In this document: positions 1-10,392 of the stretch, piece by piece
Layout of the letters: each line of letters starts with the position of its first letter
Position numbering within the stretch: the stretch's first letter is position 1
DNA from: Papaver somniferum
Lineage: Eukaryota; Streptophyta; Magnoliopsida; Ranunculales; Papaveraceae
DNA: 64,000 bases
Direction of reading: 5' to 3'
Assembly: GCF_003573695.1 (NCBI RefSeq)
Contig: NC_039365.1
Coordinates: forward strand, 83,865,089 to 83,929,088
Made by a program: the position numbers and the translations under genes
The notes under the pieces: generated by a model
What the model was told of the DNA's origin: nothing
Databases searched by the model: none
What the model saw: the letters and a program-made list of their open reading frames with translations, nothing else

Positions 1-63
1 CAGCATTCAATTGATTCGATGGCTTTGCACCTAATTCATGAACTCCTCTAGGGTTGGGTTGTG
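1..63 (-). mobile_element. Left stub of an old minus-strand Athila-type element (gag)
   Basis: Read on the minus strand, these bases continue the gag reading frame that runs off the other side of the younger element at 18848. The reverse complement begins with a Pro-Asn-Pro-Arg-Gly stretch, the same place where the younger element's own gag has a Gln-Asn-Pro-Lys stretch. Bases 59-63 are TTGTG, and the same five bases occur at 18843-18847. This is the target site duplication of the insertion at 64-18842. The rest of this older element lies outside the window to the left. Confidence 0.75.
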
Positions 64-2014
64 TGATGAGTGCCAAATATTGTATATATTTATCCCTTTT
101 TGTTGGCATTTAACTCATCTTTTGTGCATTAATTCTACATTTTATCCCATAGTCTGTATTTTCATTGTTTTCAAGAATAAATATTTTTTCTTACTTAATT
201 TTGCATTTTTAGGTAATAAATAAAGTTTGGATGAATTGCGGAGCGAAAAGAGAAGAAAAGTAGTGAAAAGCCGGGAGGAATTACACAAGGAAGCCGCGAA
301 GAATGTCGTGCACAAGACCAAAAGGCTAGAAGTGGGCTTGAAGAGGAAGAATTGTTCTTAAAGAAGACATGGGCCTGGCATACCCAAGGCCCAAAACCCT
401 CACCCAAACCCATTTTCTATATCCAAGCCCGTCTCGGATTTCAGCCGTCAGATCGAAGCATTTCAGCATCCTACGGTCGCTCCTATGCCTGTGCATCAAA
501 TCCCGATGATTCCGCTAAACACTACAACACCTAACCTAATCTCGCACCGTAGACTTCGTTGTATTTTACATCCTACGGTCGCTACAAGCTGCTTTTTTCT
601 TAGCCGTCCGATCCACCTACCATCTCCATATCCAGCGGCTTCAGCTCGTGGTACACACATCTTGATACACCCGCCTAACACACTAATACTCGAACCCTAT
701 GACCTAGCCAAACAGCTCCCTACCCTAACCCATATCGACCTCCACCTTCTTCTTCCTCTCCCCCTCTCTGCAACAGAACCACCATACCCTGCCGTACCAC
801 CACCTATTCCACTTCCACAACCACCACTACCTACACCAACTACCACCAACTCCACCATCTCCATCATTACCCGACACGACCCATCCCCCTAATTCGAAGC
901 GCTTTAACCTCTCTCACCAACTGACCTAGGTGAGGGTTGATAAAACACCTCAAATTAGGGAGCAATTGTAGCGATTGGGAGCAGGAGAAGAACCGAGAGA
1001 GGCAGAGAAGACATGGGGCGACGTCAATTCAAAGTTTTGGTGAGTAAATTTCGGAGATTGAAAACCCTAATTTCAATTCTAGGGTTTCGGAAAAATTGGG
1101 TATTTGGTGATATAAATAGGGGGTGATGTAGAGGGGTAGAGGGGGATGATCTCTGGACTAGCCTGAAAAACATTTTGTTCTGTTTTATTTCACAATTTCA
1201 ATTTCAGTTATTGCATGACAGTTGATAGTGAATGTTATATGATGTTTTGATTTTTATCTTCAATGTTGAGAATGTTGTTTCAATTAGCATATGTGATGAA
1301 TGTTGATGCTGTTAACATGTTTTTCATGAACTAAGTTACTGCAGCTAAGGCTCAGATGAAGCCTTAGTGCATTGTTGGATGATGAATTGCTAGGTTAGAG
1401 CCTTAATGCTTGTTTTTCTTGAGCAATGGGAGAGATTAGTGCTCATCTGTGTGCTTGTGATTGATTGTACTGTCAAAAGACAGTCAATGCTAGGAGCACA
1501 TTAGTTGAGCAAGCTGATTTTCTTTCCATTCCAATTGTATGCTTAGGGTCTTAATTTCAACCTAGAACTACATTGTTTGGCTAGGAAACCAAGGTGGATT
1601 CTAAGCCATTAGCTTAGCCACAATTCCTTTCTTCAGTCACTTACAATTCCAGCTCTGCTTTTATTCACTGCTTAGTTAATTTCCTTTACTGTTTTGCTTA
1701 GTTCTTGCATTTTGAAGCTGTGTGCACTGAAGTCAGTGCACAATCTCACCCCTGCCCTTGGCTCACAGCCTTGGTTCCTTGCTGTTTTGCCATTTTGTGA
1801 TTACTGCTTTGTTGTGTTAACTGTTTTAGTTCTTTGCATCTGCCACATTACCTTGCTTTGCTCACTGCCATAGTACCTTGTCTCCATTGATAGCTTAGGA
1901 AAATTTCTTTTAAGCACTCCTACTCCCTGTGGACTGATCCCTTTCTTATCCCTATATTATAAAGCTTGACCTTGTATACTTGCAAGTTTTTGTGTGTTTT
2001 CCATTTCCACACCA
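64..2014 (+). repeat. 5' LTR of the Athila-type element (1951 bp)
   Basis: It matches 16906-18842 almost base for base. It starts TG and ends CA and is bounded on the left by the TTGTG duplication and on the right by the primer binding site. Small differences from the 3' copy are visible, for example near 92-100, 266, 592, 655-662, 806-825 and 1790. The Pro-rich ORF that can be read at 485-892 lies in the U3 part and is repeated in the 3' LTR. It looks like chance coding in C-rich sequence. Confidence 0.95.
1111..1118 (+). promoter_or_regulatory. TATA box of the 5' LTR
   Basis: TATAAATA sits in an AT-poor context about 900 bp before the LTR end, with GGGGGTGATG just downstream. The identical motif recurs in the 3' LTR at 17942-17949. 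It is the best candidate for the RNA polymerase II core promoter of the element. The transcription start has not been determined. Confidence 0.6.
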
Positions 2015-2020
2015 AGTTTT

Positions 2021-2039
2021 TGGCGCCGCTGCCGGGGAG
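2021..2039 (+). promoter_or_regulatory. Primer binding site, tRNA-Asp type
   Basis: TGGCGCCGCTGCCGGGGAG begins six bases after the 5' LTR. It is complementary to the 3' end of plant tRNA-Asp with about one mismatch, the primer known for Athila-type elements. Minus-strand DNA synthesis would start here. Confidence 0.85.
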
Positions 2040-2807
2040 TGGTGCTGTGTGTTGAATTTCTTTTCCTTTGCTGTCTTTCATCTACTACTGCATACCTGCT
2101 GAAAATTGCATCTTACCTTGCTGTGCTTGAAGCTGTCTCCTGATATCATTGCACTCTTGTTCACTTGCAGGTGCCACTGAGTTGCTGCTGCTGTTGCTGC
2201 TGGTAAGCCAAAGCCTGCTGCTGCCAAGCCTGCTGCCAAGCCAAAGCAACTGGGCTGCTACCTGCTGCTGCTGGGCTTGAGCGTGAGCTGCTTAGGACGA
2301 TCCTAAAGCCCAACTGGGCTGTGCAACTAAAAGGGGACTAAAAGCCTATTTTTGGGCTTCCCTCCAAAAACCAAGTAAGCCTAACCCATGAGTTAACCCA
2401 CTTGGGCCTCATTTAAATTCAAATTCAGGCTTGTAATAATTAATTTAATTATTTCTTTGGGATTGTAATAATTTTTATTTATTTTCTTTTTCTTTTTTTA
2501 TATTTGGGACTGTAATTACTTTTTTTTGTTTTTTTTGTTTTTTTGTTTTTTTTATTTTTCTTTTATTTTTCTTTTTCTTTTATGGGCTTGTCTTAATTAT
2601 CATTATTGTTTTTATTTTCTTTTATGGGTTGCTAATTTATGCTAGGTTTAGTTCAAAAACTTTTCCAAAAGCCCAATTTTGAACCAAAAACAAAATCCCT
2701 TGTTAGTCCAACACCCATTCAAAACCAAATCTTCATAACCCTTGTGGGCCAAATTGTTTCCGATTGCTCTGTGTGACCAACATGTTAGTTAAGGTACCTA
2801 CTAGGAC
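2040..2807 (+). other. Untranslated leader of the Athila-type element
   Basis: There is no convincing ORF. It contains a GCTG/CTGCTG-rich stretch at about 2165-2300 and a long T-rich stretch at about 2505-2600. It does not resemble the leader of the nested element (5120-5840). A packaging or dimerisation signal would be expected here, but none can be pointed to. Confidence 0.6.
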
Positions 2808-3233
2808 ATGATTGTGACCTACAGAGACCAAACAAACAGACTTGTTAGAATTAACCCAGACGAACCTATCGAAATTCTAAGTTCTGAGGGAGACAGTCCA
2901 GATCAACCAGAAACAATGGGAGAACCCCGTACCCTCAAGGATTATATGTACCCAACTAGAGCCAGTCAACCTTCTTGTATTGTGCTACCCGAGGCTAATG
3001 GCCATTATGAGCTGAAATCAAGCACAATACAGATGCTTCCAATTTTTAGAGGTGTTGAGAATGAAAACCCGTACCACCACGTGAGAGAATTCGAGGAAAT
3101 TTGTGGAACTCTGCGTTTCACTCAAATGTCCGAAGAAACCCTAAAGTTAAGGCTCTTTCCTTTCTCCCTGAAAGATAAGGCAAAGGCCTGGCTCTATGCT
3201 TTACAGCCTCAATCCATCATGACATGGGATGAC
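2808..3233 (+). pseudogene. Gag N-terminal part, interrupted by the nested element
   Basis: This is the first 142 codons of the Athila-type Gag, the structural protein of the cytoplasmic virus-like particle. The stretch LRLFPFSLKDKAKAWLYALQ is the start of the plant retrotransposon Gag domain (PF03732 type). The frame ends at the ATGAC target duplication. The sequence immediately after the second ATGAC copy (from 10393) carries on the same domain in the same frame. The break is therefore purely the insertion, with no additional frame damage at the junction. The start codon at 2808 is chosen because it is the first ATG in frame after the leader, and a Met-Gly-Glu-Pro start about 35 codons later is an alternative. 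Confidence 0.85.
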
Positions 3234-4781
3234 TGATAGACGCATTTATGTGTCTATTTTGTTCTCAATATTCTGTATTGTTAGACTCGATTAAGTACTT
3301 ATTGTGTTATTTTGTGTTTTTGTAGATGTTTTTAGAGAAATAAGCCTTTGCGGCGAAATGAGCTCAAAAAAGTGATGATTTACACCCCGGAGAAAAGTAC
3401 TAAAGGCACCCCAGAAATGCACCGGAAGCGTCCCAGAAATGTACCGGAGGAACCCAGAAAAATTACTATTTTCACCCCAATTGCTAAAGGGACACCCGTA
3501 CAGGATTAGGGGGAGGACACTTTTCTTCTCATAATTCAAATTTCATTTTTGGCGGGAAAATATATTCTCTCTCTGGCAGATTTTCAATCAACAAAATGAA
3601 GGTGTTGTGGTGCGATTCAATGGCTAAAAATTGGTAGGAAGATGTGATATAGCTTAAGGAATACATTATGTGTGTCAGAATTGATCGAATTTGGCTAGAA
3701 TCGGCTAAACAAGTCATCATCAGAGAACATGGCAGTCACGGGTTTGAGAGGATTTTTTGAGGGATTCGGACGTGTTATGATGATGCATGGAGGACTCTAG
3801 CACACTTTTGGACCGTGTAGAAGCTAAATAAGGGAGTATCAGAGGCTGTTTACGCGTGGAGAATCATTTCAGGGAAGAAAATATTCGGAAAATATTTTCT
3901 TTAAACACCGAGTAATGAAGATTATATGGAGTAATTGAGGGAGATTCAACGAGCTGTAGGTGTATAAATATGTTCCCTGGGAGTACTAGAGAGGCTGTCG
4001 AGAGTTGGGAGAAGAGAGGAGAGCCACAGACGCAGAAATCAAGAGTTGATCAAACTCTGCTGCTGCTGCTGCTGCTGCTGATGAAGAACACCAAGAACAC
4101 GAAGAACGGACTCGCAGTAGCAGTCGTTTATCAACAGTGGAAATGACTCAGTCCGTTGGTCGTAGGTGTGGGTCGTAGCGTTTCAGCGACAACAGCACCT
4201 CAGCTTTGTCGTTCAATTTGGACGCCTTCTGTGGGTCGCAGAATTCTGTTTTAGAACATTTACTTATCTTTATCTTTATTGTAAACATCAATTGAGCTTA
4301 ATAAATAATTTTGAGAGGTTTTCCAACATGATGAGTTAATTCCCTCGTAACCAAGGCAATGGAGGAAGCTATTCACGCAACATAAATGGGTAACTATTTC
4401 ATTTAATATATAATTCACCTAATCGCTGCTTTTGCAGAGTTTTAAATTGTTTGAATAATTGTCTTAATTATTTGTTATTCAGTTTGATAGGTTATGCTTG
4501 GTTTAATCTCTTGATAATCTATGCTTAAGGTTTACAAATAATATTTGAGAATTTGTATGATTGATAGTGAATTAAAGATAAAAGGACTTAAGAATTGAAT
4601 AGAGTTTTGAAATATTTATCATTCAATCTTGCGTAGTAGTGGAATCTAGTGTCTTGGTTACCTCTCGCCCAAAATTGTTAATATTTTGTATATATATTTT
4701 ATAAGTCTAAAAAAATCCTTACCTTCACAAGTCTTAGAGTTCGAACCTTTATTACTACAACCCCCATTAAATCATTAATCA
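3234..4781 (+). repeat. 5' LTR of the nested element (1548 bp)
   Basis: It is paired with 8832-10387. It contains a CTG microsatellite of eight units at 4057-4080 and a TATAAATA at 3963-3970. It is flanked on the left by ATGAC and on the right, after three bases, by the primer site. Confidence 0.94.
3963..3970 (+). promoter_or_regulatory. TATA box of the nested element's LTR
   Basis: TATAAATA is followed by TGTTCCCTGG and a GA-rich leader. The same block is present in the 3' LTR at 9567-9574. It is a likely core promoter, inferred from motif and position only. Confidence 0.55.
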
Positions 4782-4784
4782 TTT

Positions 4785-4803
4785 TGGCGCCGCCGACGCG
4801 GAT
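4785..4803 (+). promoter_or_regulatory. Primer binding site of the nested element
   Basis: TGGCGCCG starts three bases after the LTR and matches the last eight bases complementary to tRNA-Asp. The following bases (CCGACGCGG) match that tRNA less well than in the host element. Either a variant tRNA is used or the site has drifted. Confidence 0.65.
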
Positions 4804-5844
4804 TTGTGCTTAGGTAGAATTTTTAGGTTTATTTTTTTTTTTTATTTAGTTGTTCCTTTTTACTTTGTCTTTTTGTCTTTGATTTACAGGTTCGAAGTGG
4901 AGCACTAAGGACTTGGAGAGGAAAAAGCTTAAAGCGAAAAGCGAAAAGAGAAGAAAAAAGGACAATTTTAGGATTTAATTTTTAATTTTTTTTTTTAGAG
5001 TGTGTGAGGAAAACTGTAATTTTTTTTTTTTTTTATTTGGATTTTTTGGACTTTATTCTGGACTTTGGACATTATTTTTTAAAACCCTACGGAAGGGTTA
5101 TATAATTAAAAAAAAAAAAATTAAATACAAACTGTTTGCAGGGAAGGACGACGATTACTATATCGTCTCGGCCCCTCGGGTTCGCACACGGCATAGGAGT
5201 CGTGGCCCGAGTCGACGACAACGGTTCATCGCCCGTCTGGTACGGGAGGTAAGTCCAATCGAAACACCCGCGAATCTCCTGCAAGCGGGTTACTGTCTGC
5301 CTTAAGGTGATAATTGTTTGAGGACGAACCGGACTGTCTTTATTTTCCTAGTAAAGGGCAAGGCCTGGCCTAAACAAGATAAGGGTTCGGATTTCATCAC
5401 CGTTCTCTTCTTGCCCGCCTTAGGAAAACGAAACCGAACGCGAACCTAAGCTTAAAATTTGGAATAGAACGAGACCGATAGGGTAACGAGCTTAATAGGA
5501 AACTCGTTCGAAAAATATTGGTTGCTCTTTAAGCACACTCCAAAGTTCATGATGGTTTCTGTGAGTTGAATGCGTGACTGCGCCGCCTTGTGATAGCGGT
5601 GAGGCCTTGGGTATCAAAGCTCTACTAAGCTTCCCTCGCCTCTATTCAACTTACTTTGACTCAGATTGATTCCAGAGGGGTTTGCTCAAATTGCAACGAA
5701 TTCCCTTTCGAAAGATAGAAGCTGGTCTAGAAACAATCTAAGTGGAGCCATCATGCTTTTTGTTTGCTAGAAATCTTTAGGTTTGTTTTGGTGGAGTCGA
5801 GTCGGCCTTGTTTGTGATTGTGTAGAATTCCCTTGCAATTAAGA
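4804..5844 (+). other. Leader of the nested element, conserved with an older relative
   Basis: It starts with T-rich tracts (T runs near 4839 and 5020) and then a GC-richer part. From about 5530 to 5815 it is strongly similar, roughly 85-90% by eye, to the reverse complement of 20240-20560 in the old minus-strand element. The shared part includes a GTGACTGCGCCGCCTTGT block. There is no long ORF, so this similarity is non-coding and may mark an RNA packaging or translation signal. Confidence 0.7.
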
Positions 5845-6819
5845 ATGTCGAACTGGTATGATAGAAGCCAATACAATGAGTATCGACCTGAATTTGAATA
5901 TGGACATCATCAGTTTTATGACCATGGTGGGAATAGTAGTTGGGAACGCCAACCTTTTCAAGGTTATGGTTCATACCATAGTGAGCCCAATTATATCCAC
6001 ACACGAATTGGTCTTACGAGCAAGAAAATCAGGAATATTATAGTACTAGTCATGCGTTTTTGGAAAATTACTTAAAAACTAGTCCTGATTATGACATTTC
6101 TAAACATGTTCAATCTTAGAAGAAACCTACCAACAAATTCGAAGGGAGTATGAACGTGCAGTTAGTTCAAGAGAAGAGAGTACACAACGGTCTAAGATAT
6201 TCAATGAGACTTGTGAAAGTATAAGTGTTACACTCAGTGAAATTCAAGCACGTTTAGAGGCAGAAAATGAACAGTTAGCTAATGCTGCTCGAAATAATCT
6301 AAATTTCCAAAATAGTGCTTCCAATTTACCCTTGATGTAAATAGTGAATATTTGCCTAATTTAGAGGACGAGGTTAGAATAAAAGACACTACTTATTTAG
6401 ATAAGGTTCAATCATTTTCGTACTATGATGATGAGGATAGCAGTATGAAGAATCTGAAATATGTAGGCATAGTGATCAGGAGTCTAGTAATCCAATTGAG
6501 TTGTATAATGATTATTATTTCTAGTTCAAATCCAAATAATTTTTATGATTATTCACCTATTCAAAAGGACGAGGATTTGATTAGGGATACCACCGTTTTA
6601 GACGACGTAGTATTTCCTGTTTACGAAGCCGATAGTGGTTTAGAGGAACGGGTTCATTTCGAAAATACTGTTTTAGAGTCTAGCGACTTAGAAACAATAG
6701 TCTTGGAAGAAGAAGATAGACCCGTAGAGATGAGTAAAGATGCACTACCTGATAATAACTTAGAAGAATCTCTTGAATATTTTAAGACTCTGAAGATACG
6801 GAAATTCAAGAATAATTAG
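5845..6819 (+). pseudogene. Decayed element-encoded ORF, Tyr/Gln-rich then acidic
   Basis: The ATG at 5845 opens a frame beginning Met-Ser-Asn-Trp-Tyr, rich in Tyr, His, Gln and Gly for about 50 residues. A frameshift near 6010-6020 moves the reading to another frame, where a charged stretch with coiled-coil character continues (about 6120-6330). The final part, 6352-6819, is strongly acidic with many Glu and Asp. I do not recognise a named domain. There is no zinc knuckle, no DSG or DLG protease motif and no RT motif. The position, directly after the leader, is where Gag would lie, so it may be a derived or captured replacement of gag. That is inference. It cannot be translated intact in this copy. 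Confidence 0.5.
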
Positions 6820-6822
6820 AGG

Positions 6823-8817
6823 TCTATCTAGAGACACTGAAAACTCTAAGTTTGGGGGTGATTATCACTTCCCTAGTGCCTTACCTTTAACTCTCAGAAA
6901 GTCCCCACTTAGGACTTGATATCTCTGCCTCGACCATTTTACAAGATTACCTTCATACTCGTTTTCCCGACCTAATGATGTCCAAAGGAGTTCAGTCGTT
7001 AGAAACCCATCCTCTGGTTGATGTGGTTTTCCCAGGCTATGATCCCAGATTGACTTTGTTTTCCCACCAAATAGTTTTCTTCCAACTGTGGGAACGTTTC
7101 CAAATGTCGAATATTAAGTTGTGAGACTAACCTAAATGCTTTAGGTTAGAATCGACACATTTGCTTAAGAATGACCACTACTCTCATTGTGGTCAAATTT
7201 GTAAGTCAAATCTTATTGGCTTAGAGGATCCTCAGTTATTTAGGTTATTATTGTGCGCTTCTAAGATCATATTTGAGTTTTTCCAGACTCTAGGACCTAA
7301 TAATTTGGATCCAACCTATGAGGAAATGCATCCGAGGAAAATATTTTATTTAGACCCTTTCATAGAACCTGAACCTGAACCACAATTAGATATAAATTTC
7401 TTAATCAAAAAACTAGATAAGGGCATGTTATTCTTGTTCACTTTCTTGGGTTATTGTAGTTTCCTTTGGTCAGCTCTTTTTCGTTTTGAAGACCCACAGT
7501 TATTTCGACTGTTACTTTATGGTTTGAGTTGACTAATCCTTTCCTAAGTCTGGCTGAAGACTTTAAACTTAGCACTTCTTGGGAGGTAACCCAATATTCT
7601 TGCGACACGGTAATATCCTTCCTTATCTCTTTTGCTTCAAGTGGTAACAGTTTCTCCTTGTTCATGCTTTTAGTTTCATCTTTAGAACATTGAGGACAAT
7701 GTTAGATTTAAGTTTGGGGGTATGGGAGAAACTTTTTAGTTGCATATAAATAAACTCCAGAGCCTAGAAATTTATGCCTATTAAGGATAGCACTAACCAA
7801 TCTAAGTGGATGGAAACATTTTTGTTTTAGGAGTTGAGGAACCAATCTGACTAGATGGAAACATCTATAGAGTCTATTCATAAAAGCACAGAGCTCAGGT
7901 GTTAGAAATAACATGATAGTTTCGCCATATCTTGTCGAGTCCTTTTCACTTCTATTTTTTCTTTTTTCAAGTGATTTGGTGGGGCACACGATTCAAGTTG
8001 TTACCTTTGCTAGGGTGAAATAGAGTGACTGAGTTACCTTTTCAAAAAAAAAAAAAAAAAAAAAAAAAAATTAGACCGGACCAGTTAGACCAATCGGAAT
8101 AAGTATTAACACTTGGATAGCAATATGCGTGTGTTCTCCCTGTTTCCGTCGCCTAAGCAAGCGTGGAATGCAGGACCCGTGGGAACTATCGTGTAATCTG
8201 CTGACAAGAAGCATGCGCTTGGATCAAAAGATCTATTCATGCCGTTAAGTTAAAAAAAAAAAAAAAAATGGTTATTGTTATGTGTAGTCAACTGCTGGTT
8301 CCCTTGTATTTGCCAGTTTGTTGATCTAATTTAAGTTATTGACCACTGGTTCCCTTGTATATGCCAGTGTGTTAATATTAGTCAGACCGGTATCTCAGTC
8401 ATTTAGGTTAGGTTCATCTTGGCAGAGGCCTTCAGACAGATATGGGAAACACCGTTCACTTTTCAACCATCTACATTTTTCTTTTTCCATCTTCTTAATC
8501 TTTTCATGTGATTAGTCTGACTCCGAGTATGATGTCCATCGTGAAACTATCTTAGTAGAGCTCTGTCACTTATATGAATTTTAGTATGCTTGAGTGCAAA
8601 CTCGTGTACACCAATTGGAATTTCGCATCAGGGTTCTTCCTCTTAGAGTCAATAATTGTATGCCAACCAAGGAGGTTCTTTAGTGCTTTCCAAGGTTCTG
8701 CGTAGATAGCTAGGGTCTGGAGTATTGGTTTTTGTGGGTACACCTCTGATAAACCCACCCGAGATTAACTCGGTCACTTTTCAAGAATAAATTTTGCTCG
8801 AGGACTAGCAAATAATA
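6823..8817 (+). other. 3' non-coding part of the nested element
   Basis: Short open frames exist (for example 7161-7532), but none has a recognisable domain. The stretch 6840-7130 reads like a decayed continuation of the same element protein in shifted frames. Three PPT-like TTTGGGGGT motifs occur (6850, 7712 and the terminal one at 8818). A run of about 27 A lies at 8044-8070 and a shorter one near 8250. Confidence 0.5.
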
Positions 8818-8831
8818 AGTTTGGGGGTATT
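8818..8831 (+). promoter_or_regulatory. Polypurine tract of the nested element
   Basis: AGTTTGGGGGTATT abuts the 3' LTR and is the plus-strand priming site. The same core stands before the 3' LTR of the host element. Confidence 0.75.
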
Positions 8832-10387
8832 TGATAGACGCATTTATGTGTCTATTTTGTTCTCAATATTCTGTATTGTTAGACTCGATTAAGTACTTAT
8901 TGTGTTATTTTGTGTTTTTGTAGATGTTTTTAGAGAAATAAGCCTTTGCGGCGAAATGAGCTCAAAAAAGTGATGATTTACACCCCGGAGAAAAGTACTA
9001 AAGGCACCCCAGAAATGCACCGGAAGCGTCCCAGAAATGTACCGGAGGAACCCAGAAAAATTACTATTTCCACCCCACCCCAATTGCTAAAGGGACACCC
9101 GTACAGGATTAGGGGGAGGACACTTTTCTTCTCATAATTCAAATTTCATTTTTGGCGGGAAAATATATTCTCTCTCTGGCAGATTTTCAATCAACAAAAT
9201 GAAGGTGTTGTGGTGTGCGATTCAATGGCTAAAAATTGGTAGGAAGATGTGATATAGCTTAAGGAATACATATGTGTGTCAGAATCGATCGAATTTGGCT
9301 AGAATCGGCTAAACAAGTCATCATCAGAGAACATGGCAGTCACGGGTTTGAGAGGATTTTTTGAGGGATTCGGACGTGTTATGATGATGCATGGAGGACT
9401 CTAGCACACTTTTGGACCGTGTAGAAGCTAAATAAGGGAGTATCAGAGGCTGTTTACGCGTGGAGAATCATTTCAGGGAAGAAAATATTCGGAAAATATT
9501 TTCTTTAAACACCGAGTAATGAAGATTATATGGAGTAATTGAGGGAGATTCAACGAGCTGTAGGTGTATAAATATGTTCCCTGGGAGTACTAGAGAGGCT
9601 GTCGAGAGTTGGGAGAAGAGAGGAGAGCCACAGACGCAGAAATCAAGAGTTGATCAAACTCTGCTGCTGCTGCTGCTGCTGCTGAAGAACACCAAGAACA
9701 CGAAGAACGGACTCGCAGTAGCAGTCGTTTATCAACAGTGGAAATGACTCACGTCCGTGGGTCGTAGGTGTGGGTCGTAGATTTCAGCGACAACAGCACC
9801 TCAGCTTTGTCGTTCATTTTGGACGCCTTCTGTGGGTCGCAGAATTCTGTTTTAGAACATTTACTTATCTTTCTCTTTATTGTAAACATCAATTGAGCTT
9901 AATAAAATATTTTGAGAGGTTTTCCAACATGATGAGTTAATTCCCTCGTAACCAAGGCAATGGAGGAAGCTATTCACGCAACATAAATGGGTAACTATTT
10001 CATTTAATTATATAATTCACCTAATCGCTGCTTTTGCAGAGTTTTAAATTGTTTGAATAATTGTCTTAATTATTTGTTATTCAGTTTGATAGGTTATGCT
10101 TGGTTTAATCTCTTGATAATCTATGCTTAAGGTTTACAAATAATATTTGAGAATTTGTATGATTGATAGTGAATTAAAGATAAAAGAGGACTTAAGAATT
10201 GAATAGAGTTTTGAAATATTTATCATTCAATCTTGCGTAGTAGTGGAATCTAGTGTCTTGGTTACCTCTCGCCCAAAATTGTTAATATTTTGTATATATA
10301 TTTTTATAAGTCTAAAAAAATCCTTTACCTTCACAAGTCTTAGAGTTCGAACCTTTATTACTACAACCCCCATTAAATCTTTAATCA
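8832..10387 (+). repeat. 3' LTR of the nested element (1556 bp)
   Basis: It is a direct repeat of 3234-4781 with about a dozen substitutions and small indels, for example at 9070-9082, 9213, 9750 and 10184. It is followed by the ATGAC target duplication at 10388-10392. The open frame that appears to start at 10243 begins inside this LTR, and only the part from 10393 on belongs to gag. Confidence 0.94.
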
Positions 10388-10392
10388 ATGAC

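Larger units (their letters stand above)
3234..10387 (+). mobile_element. Complete non-autonomous LTR retrotransposon nested in the Athila gag
   Basis: LTRs at 3234-4781 and 8832-10387 both begin TGATAGACGC and end TTAATCA. The duplicated target ATGAC lies at 3229-3233 and 10388-10392. The internal 4.05 kb has a PBS with the same first eight bases as the tRNA-Asp site, a leader, a degraded ORF rich in Tyr, Gln and acidic residues, and a PPT, but no recognisable protease, RT, RNase H or integrase. It would have to be mobilised by another element's proteins. Its leader matches that of the older minus-strand element at 20240-20960 and not that of its host element. That pointer is the best clue to its helper lineage. 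LTR divergence by eye is about 1% plus small indels. Confidence 0.93.

Noticed and set aside
485..892. 135-aa Pro/Leu-rich open frame on plus
   Set aside because: It lies inside the LTR, is repeated with a frameshift in the 3' LTR (17322-17760), and has only low-complexity CCA/CTC composition.
5000..5305. 101-aa open frame after the nested element's PBS
   Set aside because: It starts in a poly-T/Phe stretch and runs through the conserved non-coding leader. The related leader at 20430-20960 does not keep the frame.
10243..10392. Start of the long open frame assigned to Gag-protease
   Set aside because: The first 50 codons are LTR sequence of the nested element, and the true gag begins upstream at 2808.
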